Under the pieces are notes generated by a model. The model was not told where the DNA came from, searched no databases, and saw only the letters and a list, made by a program, of their open reading frames with translations. DNA of 64,000 nucleotides from an uncultured Bacteroides sp. (lineage in GTDB: Bacteria; Bacteroidota; Bacteroidia; Bacteroidales; Bacteroidaceae): contig CALUOR010000010.1 in the NCBI GenBank assembly GCA_944322285.1, positions 1 to 64,000 of the forward strand, in the 5' to 3' direction. Position numbers and translations under genes: made by a program. The number at the start of each line of letters is the position of its first letter. Within the stretch, counting starts at the first letter, position 1. Below, piece by piece: positions 38,519-47,087 of the stretch.

Positions 38519-39265
38519 ATGAGCAAGACCGTAATCGAACTCCACGACATCCGCCGCAACTTCATCGTAGGCGACGAGACGGTACATGCCCTGCGGGGCG
38601 TGTCGTTCAACATCACCGAAGGCGAGTTCGTCACCATCATGGGCACCAGCGGCTCGGGCAAATCGACGCTGCTCAACATATTAGGTTGCCTCGACACACC
38701 CACCAGCGGCGAATACCTGCTGGACGGCACCCCGGTGCGCACCATGTCGAAGCCCCAGCGCGCCGTCCTGCGCAACCGCAAGATAGGCTTCGTATTCCAG
38801 AACTACAACCTACTGCCCAAGACGACGGCGGTGGAGAACGTGGAACTGCCCCTGATGTACAACCCCAGCGTAAGCGCCGCCGAACGCCGCCGCCGTGCCA
38901 TAGACTCCCTGGTGGCCGTAGGCTTGGGCGACCGTCTGGAGCATAAGTCCAACCAAATGTCGGGCGGACAGATGCAACGTGTGGCCATCGCGCGGGCGCT
39001 GGTGAACAATCCCGCCGTCATCCTGGCGGACGAAGCGACGGGAAACCTGGACACCCGCACGTCGTTCGAGATACTGGTGCTCTTCCAACGGCTGCACGCC
39101 GAGGGGCGCACCATCATCTTCGTGACGCACAATCCCGACATCGCCCAATACAGCAGCCGCAACATCCGCCTGCGCGACGGGCATGTCACCGAGGACACCA
39201 TTAATAAAAATATACTGTCGGCACAGGCGACGCTGGAGGCGTTGCCTAAGAATGTAGACGATTAA
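38519..39265 (+). CDS. MacB-type ABC transporter ATPase subunit
   Basis: This 248-residue ATPase has Walker A GTSGSGKST (about 42-50), signature SGGQMQRVAIARA (about 145-157), Walker B VILADEATGNLD (about 164-175) and the H-loop FVTHNPD. It drives the MacB permease encoded next. In MacB of E. coli both parts are one chain; here they are separate genes, as in LolD-type systems. Confidence 0.94.
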   Translation: MSKTVIELHDIRRNFIVGDETVHALRGVSFNITEGEFVTIMGTSGSGKSTLLNILGCLDTPTSGEYLLDGTPVRTMSKPQRAVLRNRKIGFVFQNYNLLPKTTAVENVELPLMYNPSVSAAERRRRAIDSLVAVGLGDRLEHKSNQMSGGQMQRVAIARALVNNPAVILADEATGNLDTRTSFEILVLFQRLHAEGRTIIFVTHNPDIAQYSSRNIRLRDGHVTEDTINKNILSAQATLEALPKNVDD

Positions 39266-39268
39266 GAC

Positions 39269-39488
39269 AAATGGGAATTTATTTTTAGGCACGGATTACA
39301 CGGATTACATGGATTTTTTAAAGGGCTTGCCCTGTCACCCCGAGCGTAGTCGAGGGGTCTCACGTAGCACATACTCAGTATAACATGAGATGTCTCGACA
39401 AGCTCGACATGACAGACACCATTCGTTTAAGGAAATCTGTCTAATCCGTGTAATCCGTGCCTAAAAACAACCCGATAAATTATCATTT
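39269..39488. repeat. Modular gap element with nested palindromes, filling the ATPase-permease gap
   Basis: It starts four bases after the ATPase stop with AAATGGGAATTTA and ends two bases before the permease ATG with GATAAATTATCATTT. Inside are CACGGATTACACGGATTA arms, an AAAGGGCTTGCCC centre, and an inner inverted repeat nearly identical to that at 26424-26505. Confidence 0.85.
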
Positions 39489-39490
39489 AT

Positions 39491-40708
39491 ATGAACGGAA
39501 CAAACCTTTTCAAAATAGCCCTGCGCGCCTTGGCCAACAACAAGCTGAGGTCGTTCCTCACGATGCTGGGCATCATCATCGGCGTGGCGTCGGTCATCAC
39601 GATGCTGGCCATCGGGCAAGGCTCCAAGCGGAGCATACAGGCGCAAATCAGCGAGATGGGCTCCAACATGATTATGATTCACCCGGGAGGCGAGCGCCGG
39701 GGAGGCGTGCGCATGGACCCCAGCGAGATGCAGACGCTGAAGCTGACCGACTACGAGTCGCTCAGGGACGAGACCAACTTCCTCTCCGCCGTCAGCCCCA
39801 ACGTGAACAGCAGCGGACAGCTCATCGCCGGCAACAACAACTATCCCTCCAGCGTGAGCGGCGTGGGACTCGACTACTTGGAGATACGCCAACTGACGGT
39901 GGAGCAGGGCGAGATGTTCACCGAACAGGACATTCAGACCTCCGCCAAGGTGTGCGTCATCGGCAAGACCATCGTAGACAACCTCTTCCCCGGACGTGAC
40001 CCCATCGGGCAGACCATCCGCTTCAACCAAGTGCCCTTCCGCGTGGTGGGCGTGCTCAAAAGCAAAGGCTACAACTCCATGGGCATGGACCAGGACGACA
40101 TCGTGCTGGCGCCTTACTCCACCGTGATGAAACGCCTCTTGGCGCAGACCTACCTGGAAAGCATCTACGCCAGCGCCTTGAGCGAGGACATGACGGACTA
40201 TGCCACGGAGGAAGTCAGCGAGATACTGCGCCGCAACCACAAGCTGAAGGCCGAGGACGCCGACGACTTCAACATCCGCAGCCAGGAGGAACTAAGCTCG
40301 ATGCTGAACTCTACGACCGACCTCATGACCACGTTGCTGGCCTGCATAGCGGGCATCTCGCTCGTGGTGGGCGGCATCGGCATCATGAACATCATGTACG
40401 TCAGCGTGACGGAACGCACCCGTGAGATAGGCCTGCGCATGTCGGTCGGGGCGCGCGGCGTGGACATCCTGAGCCAGTTCCTCATCGAGGCCATCCTCAT
40501 CAGCATCACGGGCGGGCTTATCGGAGTCATCATCGGGTGCGGCGCGTCGGTCATAGTGAAGAACGTGGCCCACTGGCCCATCTACATACAGACGTGGAGT
40601 GTGCTGCTCTCCTTCGCCGTCTGCACGGTGACGGGCGTGTTCTTCGGCTGGTATCCTGCCAAGAAAGCCGCCGACCTCGACCCGATAGAGGCCATCAGAT
40701 ATGAATGA
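39491..40708 (+). CDS. MacB-type ABC transporter permease subunit
   Basis: This 405-residue protein has a membrane segment at about 22-42, a large periplasmic MacB core domain (about 45-255) and three C-terminal membrane segments (about 275-300, 325-350 and 365-390). The phrases LRSFLTMLGIIIGVASVITM and TREIGLRMSVGAR are typical of the family. It completes the TolC-MacA-MacB pump. Confidence 0.94.
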   Translation: MNGTNLFKIALRALANNKLRSFLTMLGIIIGVASVITMLAIGQGSKRSIQAQISEMGSNMIMIHPGGERRGGVRMDPSEMQTLKLTDYESLRDETNFLSAVSPNVNSSGQLIAGNNNYPSSVSGVGLDYLEIRQLTVEQGEMFTEQDIQTSAKVCVIGKTIVDNLFPGRDPIGQTIRFNQVPFRVVGVLKSKGYNSMGMDQDDIVLAPYSTVMKRLLAQTYLESIYASALSEDMTDYATEEVSEILRRNHKLKAEDADDFNIRSQEELSSMLNSTTDLMTTLLACIAGISLVVGGIGIMNIMYVSVTERTREIGLRMSVGARGVDILSQFLIEAILISITGGLIGVIIGCGASVIVKNVAHWPIYIQTWSVLLSFAVCTVTGVFFGWYPAKKAADLDPIEAIRYE

Positions 40709-40797
40709 TGAATGAAGAATGATGAATTCTCAAGGATGCCGCAAGGTAATTCTTCATTTTGCGCGAAGCGCGATTCTTCATTCTTCATTAAAAAACA
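40704..40797. repeat. ATTCTTCATT repeat between the permease and sensor genes
   Basis: Arms GAATGAAGAATGATGAATTC and ATTCTTCATTCTTCATT are complementary, with a GCGCGAAGCGCG inner hairpin. The family is the same as in the DUF3987 gene. It overlaps the permease stop codon. Confidence 0.75.
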
Positions 40798-40811
40798 CTA
40801 TCTTTGCCGAT

Positions 40812-41873
40812 ATGATGAAACCGGAGAACATACATAAACGTCCCCAAGCGGTGGAAGTGATGGTACACATCCTGGCGTGGGGCATCGTGTTCGCCTTCCC
40901 CATCGCCATGATGAGTCGGGGCGGTCTCAGTGTGGAGTGGCACGACTATATGCGCAGCCTCCTGATGGTGCTCGCTTATGCCATAGTGTTTTACGTCAAC
41001 TACTTCATCTTCGTGCCCCGGTTCCTCTCGCAAGGACGGATAAAGAAGATGCTGGCAGGAAACGTGGCGCTCATCGTGGCCATGGTGCTCGCCTTGCACT
41101 TCGGCATGGAGTTCCTGTCGCACACCTTGCTCCCCAACCGTCCGCCTCATCCCATGGGACCTCCCAAGACCATCTTCATGCTTCGCGACATCGGCAGCAT
41201 GATACTGACCGCAGGCTTGAGCGCCGCCATCAAGATGAGCCGCCGGTGGACGCAGTTGGAAGCCGCCCGCCGCGAGGCCGAGCAACGCCGCACGGAGGCC
41301 GAACTGAAAAACCTGCGCAACCAGCTCAACCCCCACTTCCTGCTCAACACGCTGAACAACATCTACGCCCTCATCGCCTTCGACACGGACAAGGCGCAAC
41401 AGGCCGTGCAGGACCTGAGCCGCCTGCTTCGCCACGTGCTCTACGACAACCAGCAGGAGACCGTCCCCCTCTGCAAGGAGATGGACTTCATACGCAACTA
41501 CATCGAACTGATGCGCATCCGCCTCTCGGCAAACGTGGAGGTAGAGACCCGCTTCGACGTGCGTCCCGACAGTCACACGGAGATAGCGCCCCTTATCTTC
41601 ATCTCCCTCATCGAGAATGCTTTCAAACATGGCATCTCGCCCACAAAGCCCAGCTACATCCGCATCTGCTTCGAGGAGAATCCGCGGGAAGTGAAGTGCG
41701 AGATACGCAACAGCTGTTACCCCAAGACCGGAGCCGACAAGAGCGGAAGCGGCATCGGCCTGGAGCAGGTGCGCAAGCGTCTGGAACTGACCTATCCTGG
41801 CCGGTACGAGTGGAAGCATGGCGTAAGCCCCGACGGAAAAGAATATCAATCGCTATTGACTATACATATATAA
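40812..41873 (+). CDS. LytS-type sensor histidine kinase
   Basis: This 353-residue kinase starts at ATG 40812; the longer frame would translate the upstream repeat. Four hydrophobic segments (about 14-140) are followed by a His_kinase domain with the phosphoacceptor His in QLNPHFLLNTLNN and an ATPase domain with ENAFKHGIS and GSGIGLEQVRKRL. It should phosphorylate the LytTR regulator encoded 17 bp downstream. TATCTTTG at 40799-40806 could be a -7 element but is very close to the start. Confidence 0.92.
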   Translation: MMKPENIHKRPQAVEVMVHILAWGIVFAFPIAMMSRGGLSVEWHDYMRSLLMVLAYAIVFYVNYFIFVPRFLSQGRIKKMLAGNVALIVAMVLALHFGMEFLSHTLLPNRPPHPMGPPKTIFMLRDIGSMILTAGLSAAIKMSRRWTQLEAARREAEQRRTEAELKNLRNQLNPHFLLNTLNNIYALIAFDTDKAQQAVQDLSRLLRHVLYDNQQETVPLCKEMDFIRNYIELMRIRLSANVEVETRFDVRPDSHTEIAPLIFISLIENAFKHGISPTKPSYIRICFEENPREVKCEIRNSCYPKTGADKSGSGIGLEQVRKRLELTYPGRYEWKHGVSPDGKEYQSLLTIHI

Positions 41874-41890
41874 TATAAATAATAAGAGCT

Positions 41891-42592
41891 ATGACCCTGA
41901 ATTGCGCAATCGTAGACGATGAACCTTTGGCCCTCGACCTGATGGAGAGCTATGTAGCCAAGACGCCCTTCCTGAATCTGACAGGCAAATACTCCAGTGC
42001 CGTGCAGGCCATGAAAGAATTGCCCGAGAGACAGGTCGACTTGTTGTTTTTAGACATTCAGATGCCTGAACTTAGCGGACTTGAATACTCCAAGATGGTG
42101 TCGCCCGATACGCGCGTTGTCTTCACCACCGCCTTCGAGCAGTATGCCATCGACGGCTATCGGGTCAATGCACTCGACTATCTGCTGAAGCCTATCTCTT
42201 ATGCCGATTTCCTGCAAGCCGCCAACAAGGCCGTGCAATGGTTCGAATTGCTCCAACAGCCCAAAGAGGAAATAACTTCCATATTCGTAAAGAGCGACTA
42301 CAAACTCATACAGATACCCTTGGACAACATCCTCTACATCGAAGGCCTGAAAGACTACATCAAGATATACGAGGAAGGCGCCTCCAAACCCATCCTTTCA
42401 CTGATGAGCATGAAAGCCGTCGAAGAGTTGCTGCCCGCCTCCCGCTTCATGCGCGTACACCGCTCCTTCATCGTGCAGAAAGAGAAGATACGTGTGGTAG
42501 ACCGCGGACGCATCATCTTCGGCAAGACATACATACCCGTCAGCGACAGCTACAAGCAGGCTTTTCAGGAGTATCTGGATAAGCGGAGCTGA
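41891..42592 (+). CDS. LytTR-family response regulator
   Basis: This 233-residue regulator has a receiver domain (phospho-Asp in LLFLDIQMPEL, about residue 55) and a C-terminal LytTR DNA-binding domain (about 130-230, DYIKIYEEG and RFMRVHRSFIVQ). It is the partner of the LytS-type kinase. Its place at the end of the efflux operon suggests that it controls the pump. Confidence 0.93.
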   Translation: MTLNCAIVDDEPLALDLMESYVAKTPFLNLTGKYSSAVQAMKELPERQVDLLFLDIQMPELSGLEYSKMVSPDTRVVFTTAFEQYAIDGYRVNALDYLLKPISYADFLQAANKAVQWFELLQQPKEEITSIFVKSDYKLIQIPLDNILYIEGLKDYIKIYEEGASKPILSLMSMKAVEELLPASRFMRVHRSFIVQKEKIRVVDRGRIIFGKTYIPVSDSYKQAFQEYLDKRS

Positions 42593-42647
42593 AAAGCCTG
42601 CCTCTTTTAAAGAAAGTCTGTTTTCTGAAAGAAGAAATGCTTTCCTC

Positions 42648-44180
42648 TTAACGTTTTACCTTCACTTCATACAAGTCGCCACGGCGGTCCTTCAAGTTGC
42701 GCACGCTTCCGTAGGTGTGAAGCTCGCTCAACAGGTCGAGGTCAACATCGGACACGAGAATCATCTCCGTATTGGGCGTGGCCTCGGCACGGCGTCCGTC
42801 CGTAGGGAAGGCGAAGTCACAGGGAGTGAACACACCGCTTTGGGCATACTGGATGTCCATGTTGTGCACACGGGGCAGGTTACCCACGCTTCCGGCGATG
42901 ACCACAAAGCATTCGTTCTCGATGGCACGGGCATGGGCACATACACGCACCCGGCTGAAGGCGTTTTGCGTGTCGGTGAGGAAAGGCACGAAAAGTATCT
43001 GCATGCCTTGGTCGGCCATGATGCGCGAGAGTTCGGGGAACTCCACGTCGTAGCAGATGAGCACGCCTATCTTGGCGCAATCCGTCTCAAAAGTCTGTAT
43101 GGAGCGCCCTCCGCTCAGTCCCCAACTCTTTATCTCGTCGGGGGTGACGTGTATCTTCTCGTACATCTCGTACGTACCGTCCCTGCGGCACAGGAAGCCC
43201 ACGTTGTAGAGTTTACCGTCCTCCTTGATGAGCGGCATGCTTCCGGTGATGATGTTGATGTTGTAGCTGATGGCCAGGTTGATAAAGCGGTCGCGTATGT
43301 CGTCCGTGTAGGCGGCCAGCCCGCGGATGGCTTCGGACTCCACCTCGTTGTTGAAGCGGGCCATCAACGGAGCGTTGAAGTATTCGGGGAAGAGGATGAA
43401 GTCGCTCTTATAGTCGCTCACGGCATCTACGAAGAACTCCACCTGCTCGAACAGCTCGTCCACATCCTTGTACGAGCGCATCTGCCACTGCACCAAGCCC
43501 ACACGTACCGTAGTCTTCGGGTTGATGTACTCCTGCGTAGGGGGCTGGTAATAGATGTTGTCCCACTGGAGGAGGCAGGCGTAATGCTTGGATTCCTCAT
43601 CGTTGGGCAGATAGTTGCGCATCACCTTGCGCACGTGGAAGTCGTTGGAGAGTTGGAAGGTGAGCACGGGGTCGTAGATTTCCTTCTGGCGCACCTTGTC
43701 GATGTATTCCTTGGGGCGCATCTGGTCGGCATACTTGTGATAGTTGGGGATGCGTCCGCCAAACATGATGGCCTTCAGGTTGAGTTTCTCGCAAAGCTCC
43801 TTGCGGTATTCGTACATACGGCGCGCCAGGCGCAAGCCTCGGTATTGCGGGTGGATAAACACCTCTATACCATATAATATATTACCCTTGGGATTGTGCG
43901 TGTTGAAGGTTTCCTTACCGGTGACCTGGGCGTAGGTGTGGTCGTTCTTCACATCGTCATAGTTGACAATGATGGAGAGGGCGCAGCCTACGATTTTATC
44001 GTCCACCACGGTCACTATCTGCCCTTCGGGGAATATCTTAATCAGTTTTTCTATCTGTTTGTGTGTCCAGAATACATCGCTTCCATCCGTATACACACGG
44101 GTAAATGACTGGGCCAGTTGGTCGTAGTCTTCTATTTGCAGATTGCGTATCTGCACTTTGTTAATCTTTAATGAGTCCAT
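42648..44180 (-). CDS. Fusion of GNAT acetyltransferase and carbon-nitrogen hydrolase
   Basis: This 510-residue protein joins an N-terminal GNAT domain (about 8-215, GIEVFIHPQYRGLRLARRMY) to a nitrilase-superfamily amidohydrolase (about 226-510). The hydrolase triad is visible: Glu in ILFPEYF, Lys in YEKIHVTP and Cys in GVLICYDVEFPE. The substrate is unknown. The fusion is common in Bacteroidetes and Proteobacteria. Its start codon directly adjoins the modular gap element. Confidence 0.9.
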   Translation of the reverse strand: MDSLKINKVQIRNLQIEDYDQLAQSFTRVYTDGSDVFWTHKQIEKLIKIFPEGQIVTVVDDKIVGCALSIIVNYDDVKNDHTYAQVTGKETFNTHNPKGNILYGIEVFIHPQYRGLRLARRMYEYRKELCEKLNLKAIMFGGRIPNYHKYADQMRPKEYIDKVRQKEIYDPVLTFQLSNDFHVRKVMRNYLPNDEESKHYACLLQWDNIYYQPPTQEYINPKTTVRVGLVQWQMRSYKDVDELFEQVEFFVDAVSDYKSDFILFPEYFNAPLMARFNNEVESEAIRGLAAYTDDIRDRFINLAISYNINIITGSMPLIKEDGKLYNVGFLCRRDGTYEMYEKIHVTPDEIKSWGLSGGRSIQTFETDCAKIGVLICYDVEFPELSRIMADQGMQILFVPFLTDTQNAFSRVRVCAHARAIENECFVVIAGSVGNLPRVHNMDIQYAQSGVFTPCDFAFPTDGRRAEATPNTEMILVSDVDLDLLSELHTYGSVRNLKDRRGDLYEVKVKR

Positions 44181-44337
44181 AAATGATAATTTATCGTTGT
44201 GTTTTACGGCACACAGATGACACTGATGAGACAGATTTACACAGATTTTAAAGGGCTTCGCCTACAGGTTTAAAGAATAAATCTGTGGTCATCTTGTGAA
44301 ATCTGTGTCATCTGCGTGCCATCTAAATTCCCATTTA
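44181..44337. repeat. Modular gap element (ACACAGAT arms) between ltaE and the GNAT-hydrolase gene
   Basis: It begins at the base next to the hydrolase start codon (AAATGATAATTTATC, 44181-44195) and ends with CTAAATTCCCATTTA (44323-44337), which contains the ltaE stop codon. Arms of ACACAGATGACACTGATG type flank a centre TAAAGGGCTTCGCCTA. Confidence 0.85.
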
Positions 44338-45360
44338 CAATAATTCAATCAGTTTGTCTATGTCTTCTTCCCGTGTGGCCCAGCTGGTGACGAAACGCAC
44401 CACGCTCTCCCACTCGCCCCGAGGCCCCCATAGCTCGAAGGTGGCATGGCGGGCCAGGCGGTCGAGCGTATCATTGGGCAGGCACACGAATTGCTGATTG
44501 GTGGGCGAGTCGAGATGAAGCCTGTAGCCCTTCGCCACGAAAGCCTGCTTCAGCTTCATGGCAAGGCGAACGGCATGGGCACCGATGTGGAAATAAAGCC
44601 CATCGGTGAACAATGTCTCGAACTGCACGCCCAGCAAACGACCTTTCGCCAAGAGGGCGCCATGCTGCTTGATGAGGGGGAAGAAATGAGGCAGGCGGGA
44701 AGGCTTGGCGGAGACGACCGCTTCGCCAAACAAAGCGCCCACCTTTGTGCCTCCAATGTAGAAGACATCGCACAGGCGGGCTATGTCCGGCAAGGTGACG
44801 TCCGTGCCTTCAGCGGCCAAACCGTAGCCCAAACGGGCACCATCCATGTAGAGGGGAATGTTCGCCTCACAGCATACGCGGCTCAAAGCTTCCAGTTCGC
44901 TGAGGGTGTAGAGGGTGCCATACTCCGTGGGGTGGGAAATGTAGAGCATACCGGGGGCGACCATGTGCTCGTAGGTATCGTCCCGATAAAACTGGCGGAT
45001 GTAGGTTTCTACCTCGTCGGCCTGCACCTTGCCATCGTGCGAGGGAAGGGTGAGCACCTTATGCCCCGTGGCTTCGATGGCTCCGGACTCGTGTACGTTG
45101 ATGTGGGCGGTCTCTGCGGCAAGCACTCCTTCATGATGGCGCAGGAGGGCATCGATGACGGTGGCATTGGTCTGCGTGCCGCCTACTAAGAAATGGACGG
45201 CGGCATCGGGCTGTCCGCACGCCTGGCGGATAAGCTCTTTGGCATGGGCGGTGTAGGCATCGGTGCCGTAGCCGGGCGTCTGCTCCAGATTGGTTTCAAA
45301 GAGGCGGCGCATCACCTGCGGATGCGCCCCCTCCATGTAGTCGGTATCAAAATGTAACAT
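44335..45360 (-). CDS. ltaE: Low-specificity L-threonine aldolase
   Basis: This 341-residue PLP enzyme cleaves L-threonine or allo-threonine to glycine and acetaldehyde. The Schiff-base lysine is Lys206 (YIGGTKVGALFG), and MDGARLGYGL precedes it. I start at ATG 45360 (HFDTDYMEGAHP); the longer frame translates the upstream ATTCTTCATT repeat. The stop codon lies within the border of the modular gap element. Confidence 0.9.
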   Translation of the reverse strand: MLHFDTDYMEGAHPQVMRRLFETNLEQTPGYGTDAYTAHAKELIRQACGQPDAAVHFLVGGTQTNATVIDALLRHHEGVLAAETAHINVHESGAIEATGHKVLTLPSHDGKVQADEVETYIRQFYRDDTYEHMVAPGMLYISHPTEYGTLYTLSELEALSRVCCEANIPLYMDGARLGYGLAAEGTDVTLPDIARLCDVFYIGGTKVGALFGEAVVSAKPSRLPHFFPLIKQHGALLAKGRLLGVQFETLFTDGLYFHIGAHAVRLAMKLKQAFVAKGYRLHLDSPTNQQFVCLPNDTLDRLARHATFELWGPRGEWESVVRFVTSWATREEDIDKLIELL

Positions 45361-45437
45361 AACTAAATTAAGAATTAGGAATGAAGAATTAAGAACGGGC
45401 GGATTCTTCATTCTCTCATTCTTCATTCTTCATTGAA
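45361..45437. repeat. ATTCTTCATT repeat directly upstream of ltaE
   Basis: Arms AAGAATTAGGAATGAAGAAT and CATTCTTCATTCTTCATT are complementary. The repeat starts at the base next to the ltaE start codon, so it forms the untranslated leader. Confidence 0.75.
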
Positions 45438-45495
45438 AACGGGGGCAAAGTTACGCTTTATTTTGATACGCTATACTCGTCTGCTAAAAAAAGCC

Positions 45496-46812
45496 TTAGC
45501 AATAGAGGCTGACAATGCGCTCGTACAACTCCTGCTGCCCGCTCGTCTGCTTCGGCTCGCCGTTCTGCTTGGCGTAAGCCACTACGTCTTCCAAGGTCAG
45601 CTTGCCCTCTTCGTATTCCTTGCCTTTACCGGAGTCGAAGGAGGCGTAACGGTCCTTCAGCATCTGGCAGTAGGGCGACTCTTCGAGGATGGCGGCGGCA
45701 CTCTCCAGAGCACGTGCCATGGCGTCCATGCCGCTGATGTGGGCAATGAAGATGTCTGCCAGGTCTGTGGAGTTACGGCGCGTCTTGGCGTCGAAGTTCG
45801 TGCCTCCGTCCTTAAAGCCTCCGCCCCGGATTATCTGCATCATGGCCTGCGTCAGCTCGTAGTTGTCGATGGGGAACTGGTCCGTGTCCCATCCGTTCTG
45901 ATAGTCGCCCCGGTTGGCGTCGATGCTGCCCAGCATACCGTTGTCGACGGCCACAGCCAGTTCGTGCTCAAAGGTATGTCCGGCCAGCGTGGCGTGGTTC
46001 ACCTCGATGTTCACCTTGAAGTCCTTGTCCAGCCCGTGCGCCTTGAGGAAGCCGATGACGGTCTCCGTGTCCACGTCATACTGATGCTTGGTGGGCTCCA
46101 TGGGCTTCGGCTCTACGAGGAAAGTGCCGGTGAAGCCTTTCGAGCGGGCATAGTCGCGGGCCATGCGCAACATCGTGGCAAGGTGTTCCTTCTCGCGCTT
46201 CTGGTCGGTGTTGAGCAGGCTCATGTAGCCCTCGCGTCCGCCCCAAAAGACGTAGTTCGTGCCGCCCAAGGCGATGGTGGCGTCGATGGCGTTCTTAATC
46301 TGCACCGCAGCACGGGCCACAACGTCGAAGTCGGGATTGGTGGCGGCCCCGTTCATGTAGCGTCTGTGACCGAATACGTTGGCCGTGCCCCACAGGTTCT
46401 TGATGCCGGTTTCCTCTTGTTTCTTCTTCAGGTAAGCAACGATTTCCTTCATGTTGGCCTCGTACTGCTCGATGGTGTCCGCCTCGGCGCAGAGGTCCAC
46501 GTCATGGAAGCAATAGTATTCAATGCCCATCTTCTGCATGAACTCAAAGCCGGCATCGGCCTTGTGCTTGGCAGCTTCCACGGGGTCCGCGCTATCGTTC
46601 CACGGGAAAGTCTTGGTGCCCGTGCCAAACTGGTCGCCTCCCTCGGCGCACAGGGTGTGCCACCAGGCCATGGCGAACTTCAGCCAATCTTTCATCTTCT
46701 TGCCCATAATGACCTTCTCGGGGTCGTAGTAATGGAAGGCCATGGGGTTCTTGCTCTCTTTGCCTTCAAACTTAATCTTCCCTATTCCGGGGAAATACTC
46801 TTTTGTTGCCAT
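45496..46812 (-). CDS. xylA: Xylose isomerase
   Basis: This 438-residue enzyme converts xylose to xylulose. It has the catalytic FHDVDL region (about residue 102), the [15 protein letters not shown] motif, and metal ligands in [15 protein letters not shown] and the [10 protein letters not shown] segment. Length is normal for the class II enzyme. It follows xylB on the same strand after a gap that holds a 22-bp array. Confidence 0.97.
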   Translation of the reverse strand: MATKEYFPGIGKIKFEGKESKNPMAFHYYDPEKVIMGKKMKDWLKFAMAWWHTLCAEGGDQFGTGTKTFPWNDSADPVEAAKHKADAGFEFMQKMGIEYYCFHDVDLCAEADTIEQYEANMKEIVAYLKKKQEETGIKNLWGTANVFGHRRYMNGAATNPDFDVVARAAVQIKNAIDATIALGGTNYVFWGGREGYMSLLNTDQKREKEHLATMLRMARDYARSKGFTGTFLVEPKPMEPTKHQYDVDTETVIGFLKAHGLDKDFKVNIEVNHATLAGHTFEHELAVAVDNGMLGSIDANRGDYQNGWDTDQFPIDNYELTQAMMQIIRGGGFKDGGTNFDAKTRRNSTDLADIFIAHISGMDAMARALESAAAILEESPYCQMLKDRYASFDSGKGKEYEEGKLTLEDVVAYAKQNGEPKQTSGQQELYERIVSLYC

Positions 46813-46961
46813 ACGCTTATATCGTTTTTGTGTGTCCCGAAGGACACGGGTTATTTTATTTGTAAACTATTCTTATTCATCTTGTTTTCGTCCGCATCTG
46901 CCCGTCTTCTCCTCGCCCACCCCCTTCAGAAGCCTTGTAGAGGGGTTTTTGAGGGGGCATT

Positions 46962-47046
46962 GACACTTAGCACAAGTGTGGGCGACACTTAGCACAAGTG
47001 TCAGTGACACTTAGCACAGGTGTCGGGGACACTTAGCACAAGTGTC
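46962..47046. repeat. Four-unit 22-bp array between xylB and xylA
   Basis: Units at 46962, 46984, 47006 and 47028 have the form GACACTT-AGCAC-AAGTGTC with few changes. Each can form a 7-bp hairpin. Both flanks resemble those of the ATPase-operon array (GAGGGGG before, ACCTTCTTG after). The other parts of the 275-bp gap are T-rich and without a gene. Confidence 0.87.
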
Positions 47047-47087
47047 GGCCACCTTCTTGGGAGGTATCGGTCGGCAGACGCATATTG

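Noticed and set aside
42717-43877. 386-codon open frame opposite the GNAT-hydrolase gene
   Set aside because: Antisense to a gene with a complete nitrilase triad; no recognisable product.
45433-46992. 519-codon open frame opposite xylA
   Set aside because: It is antisense to xylose isomerase with all its motifs. High GC at third positions leaves such frames open by chance.
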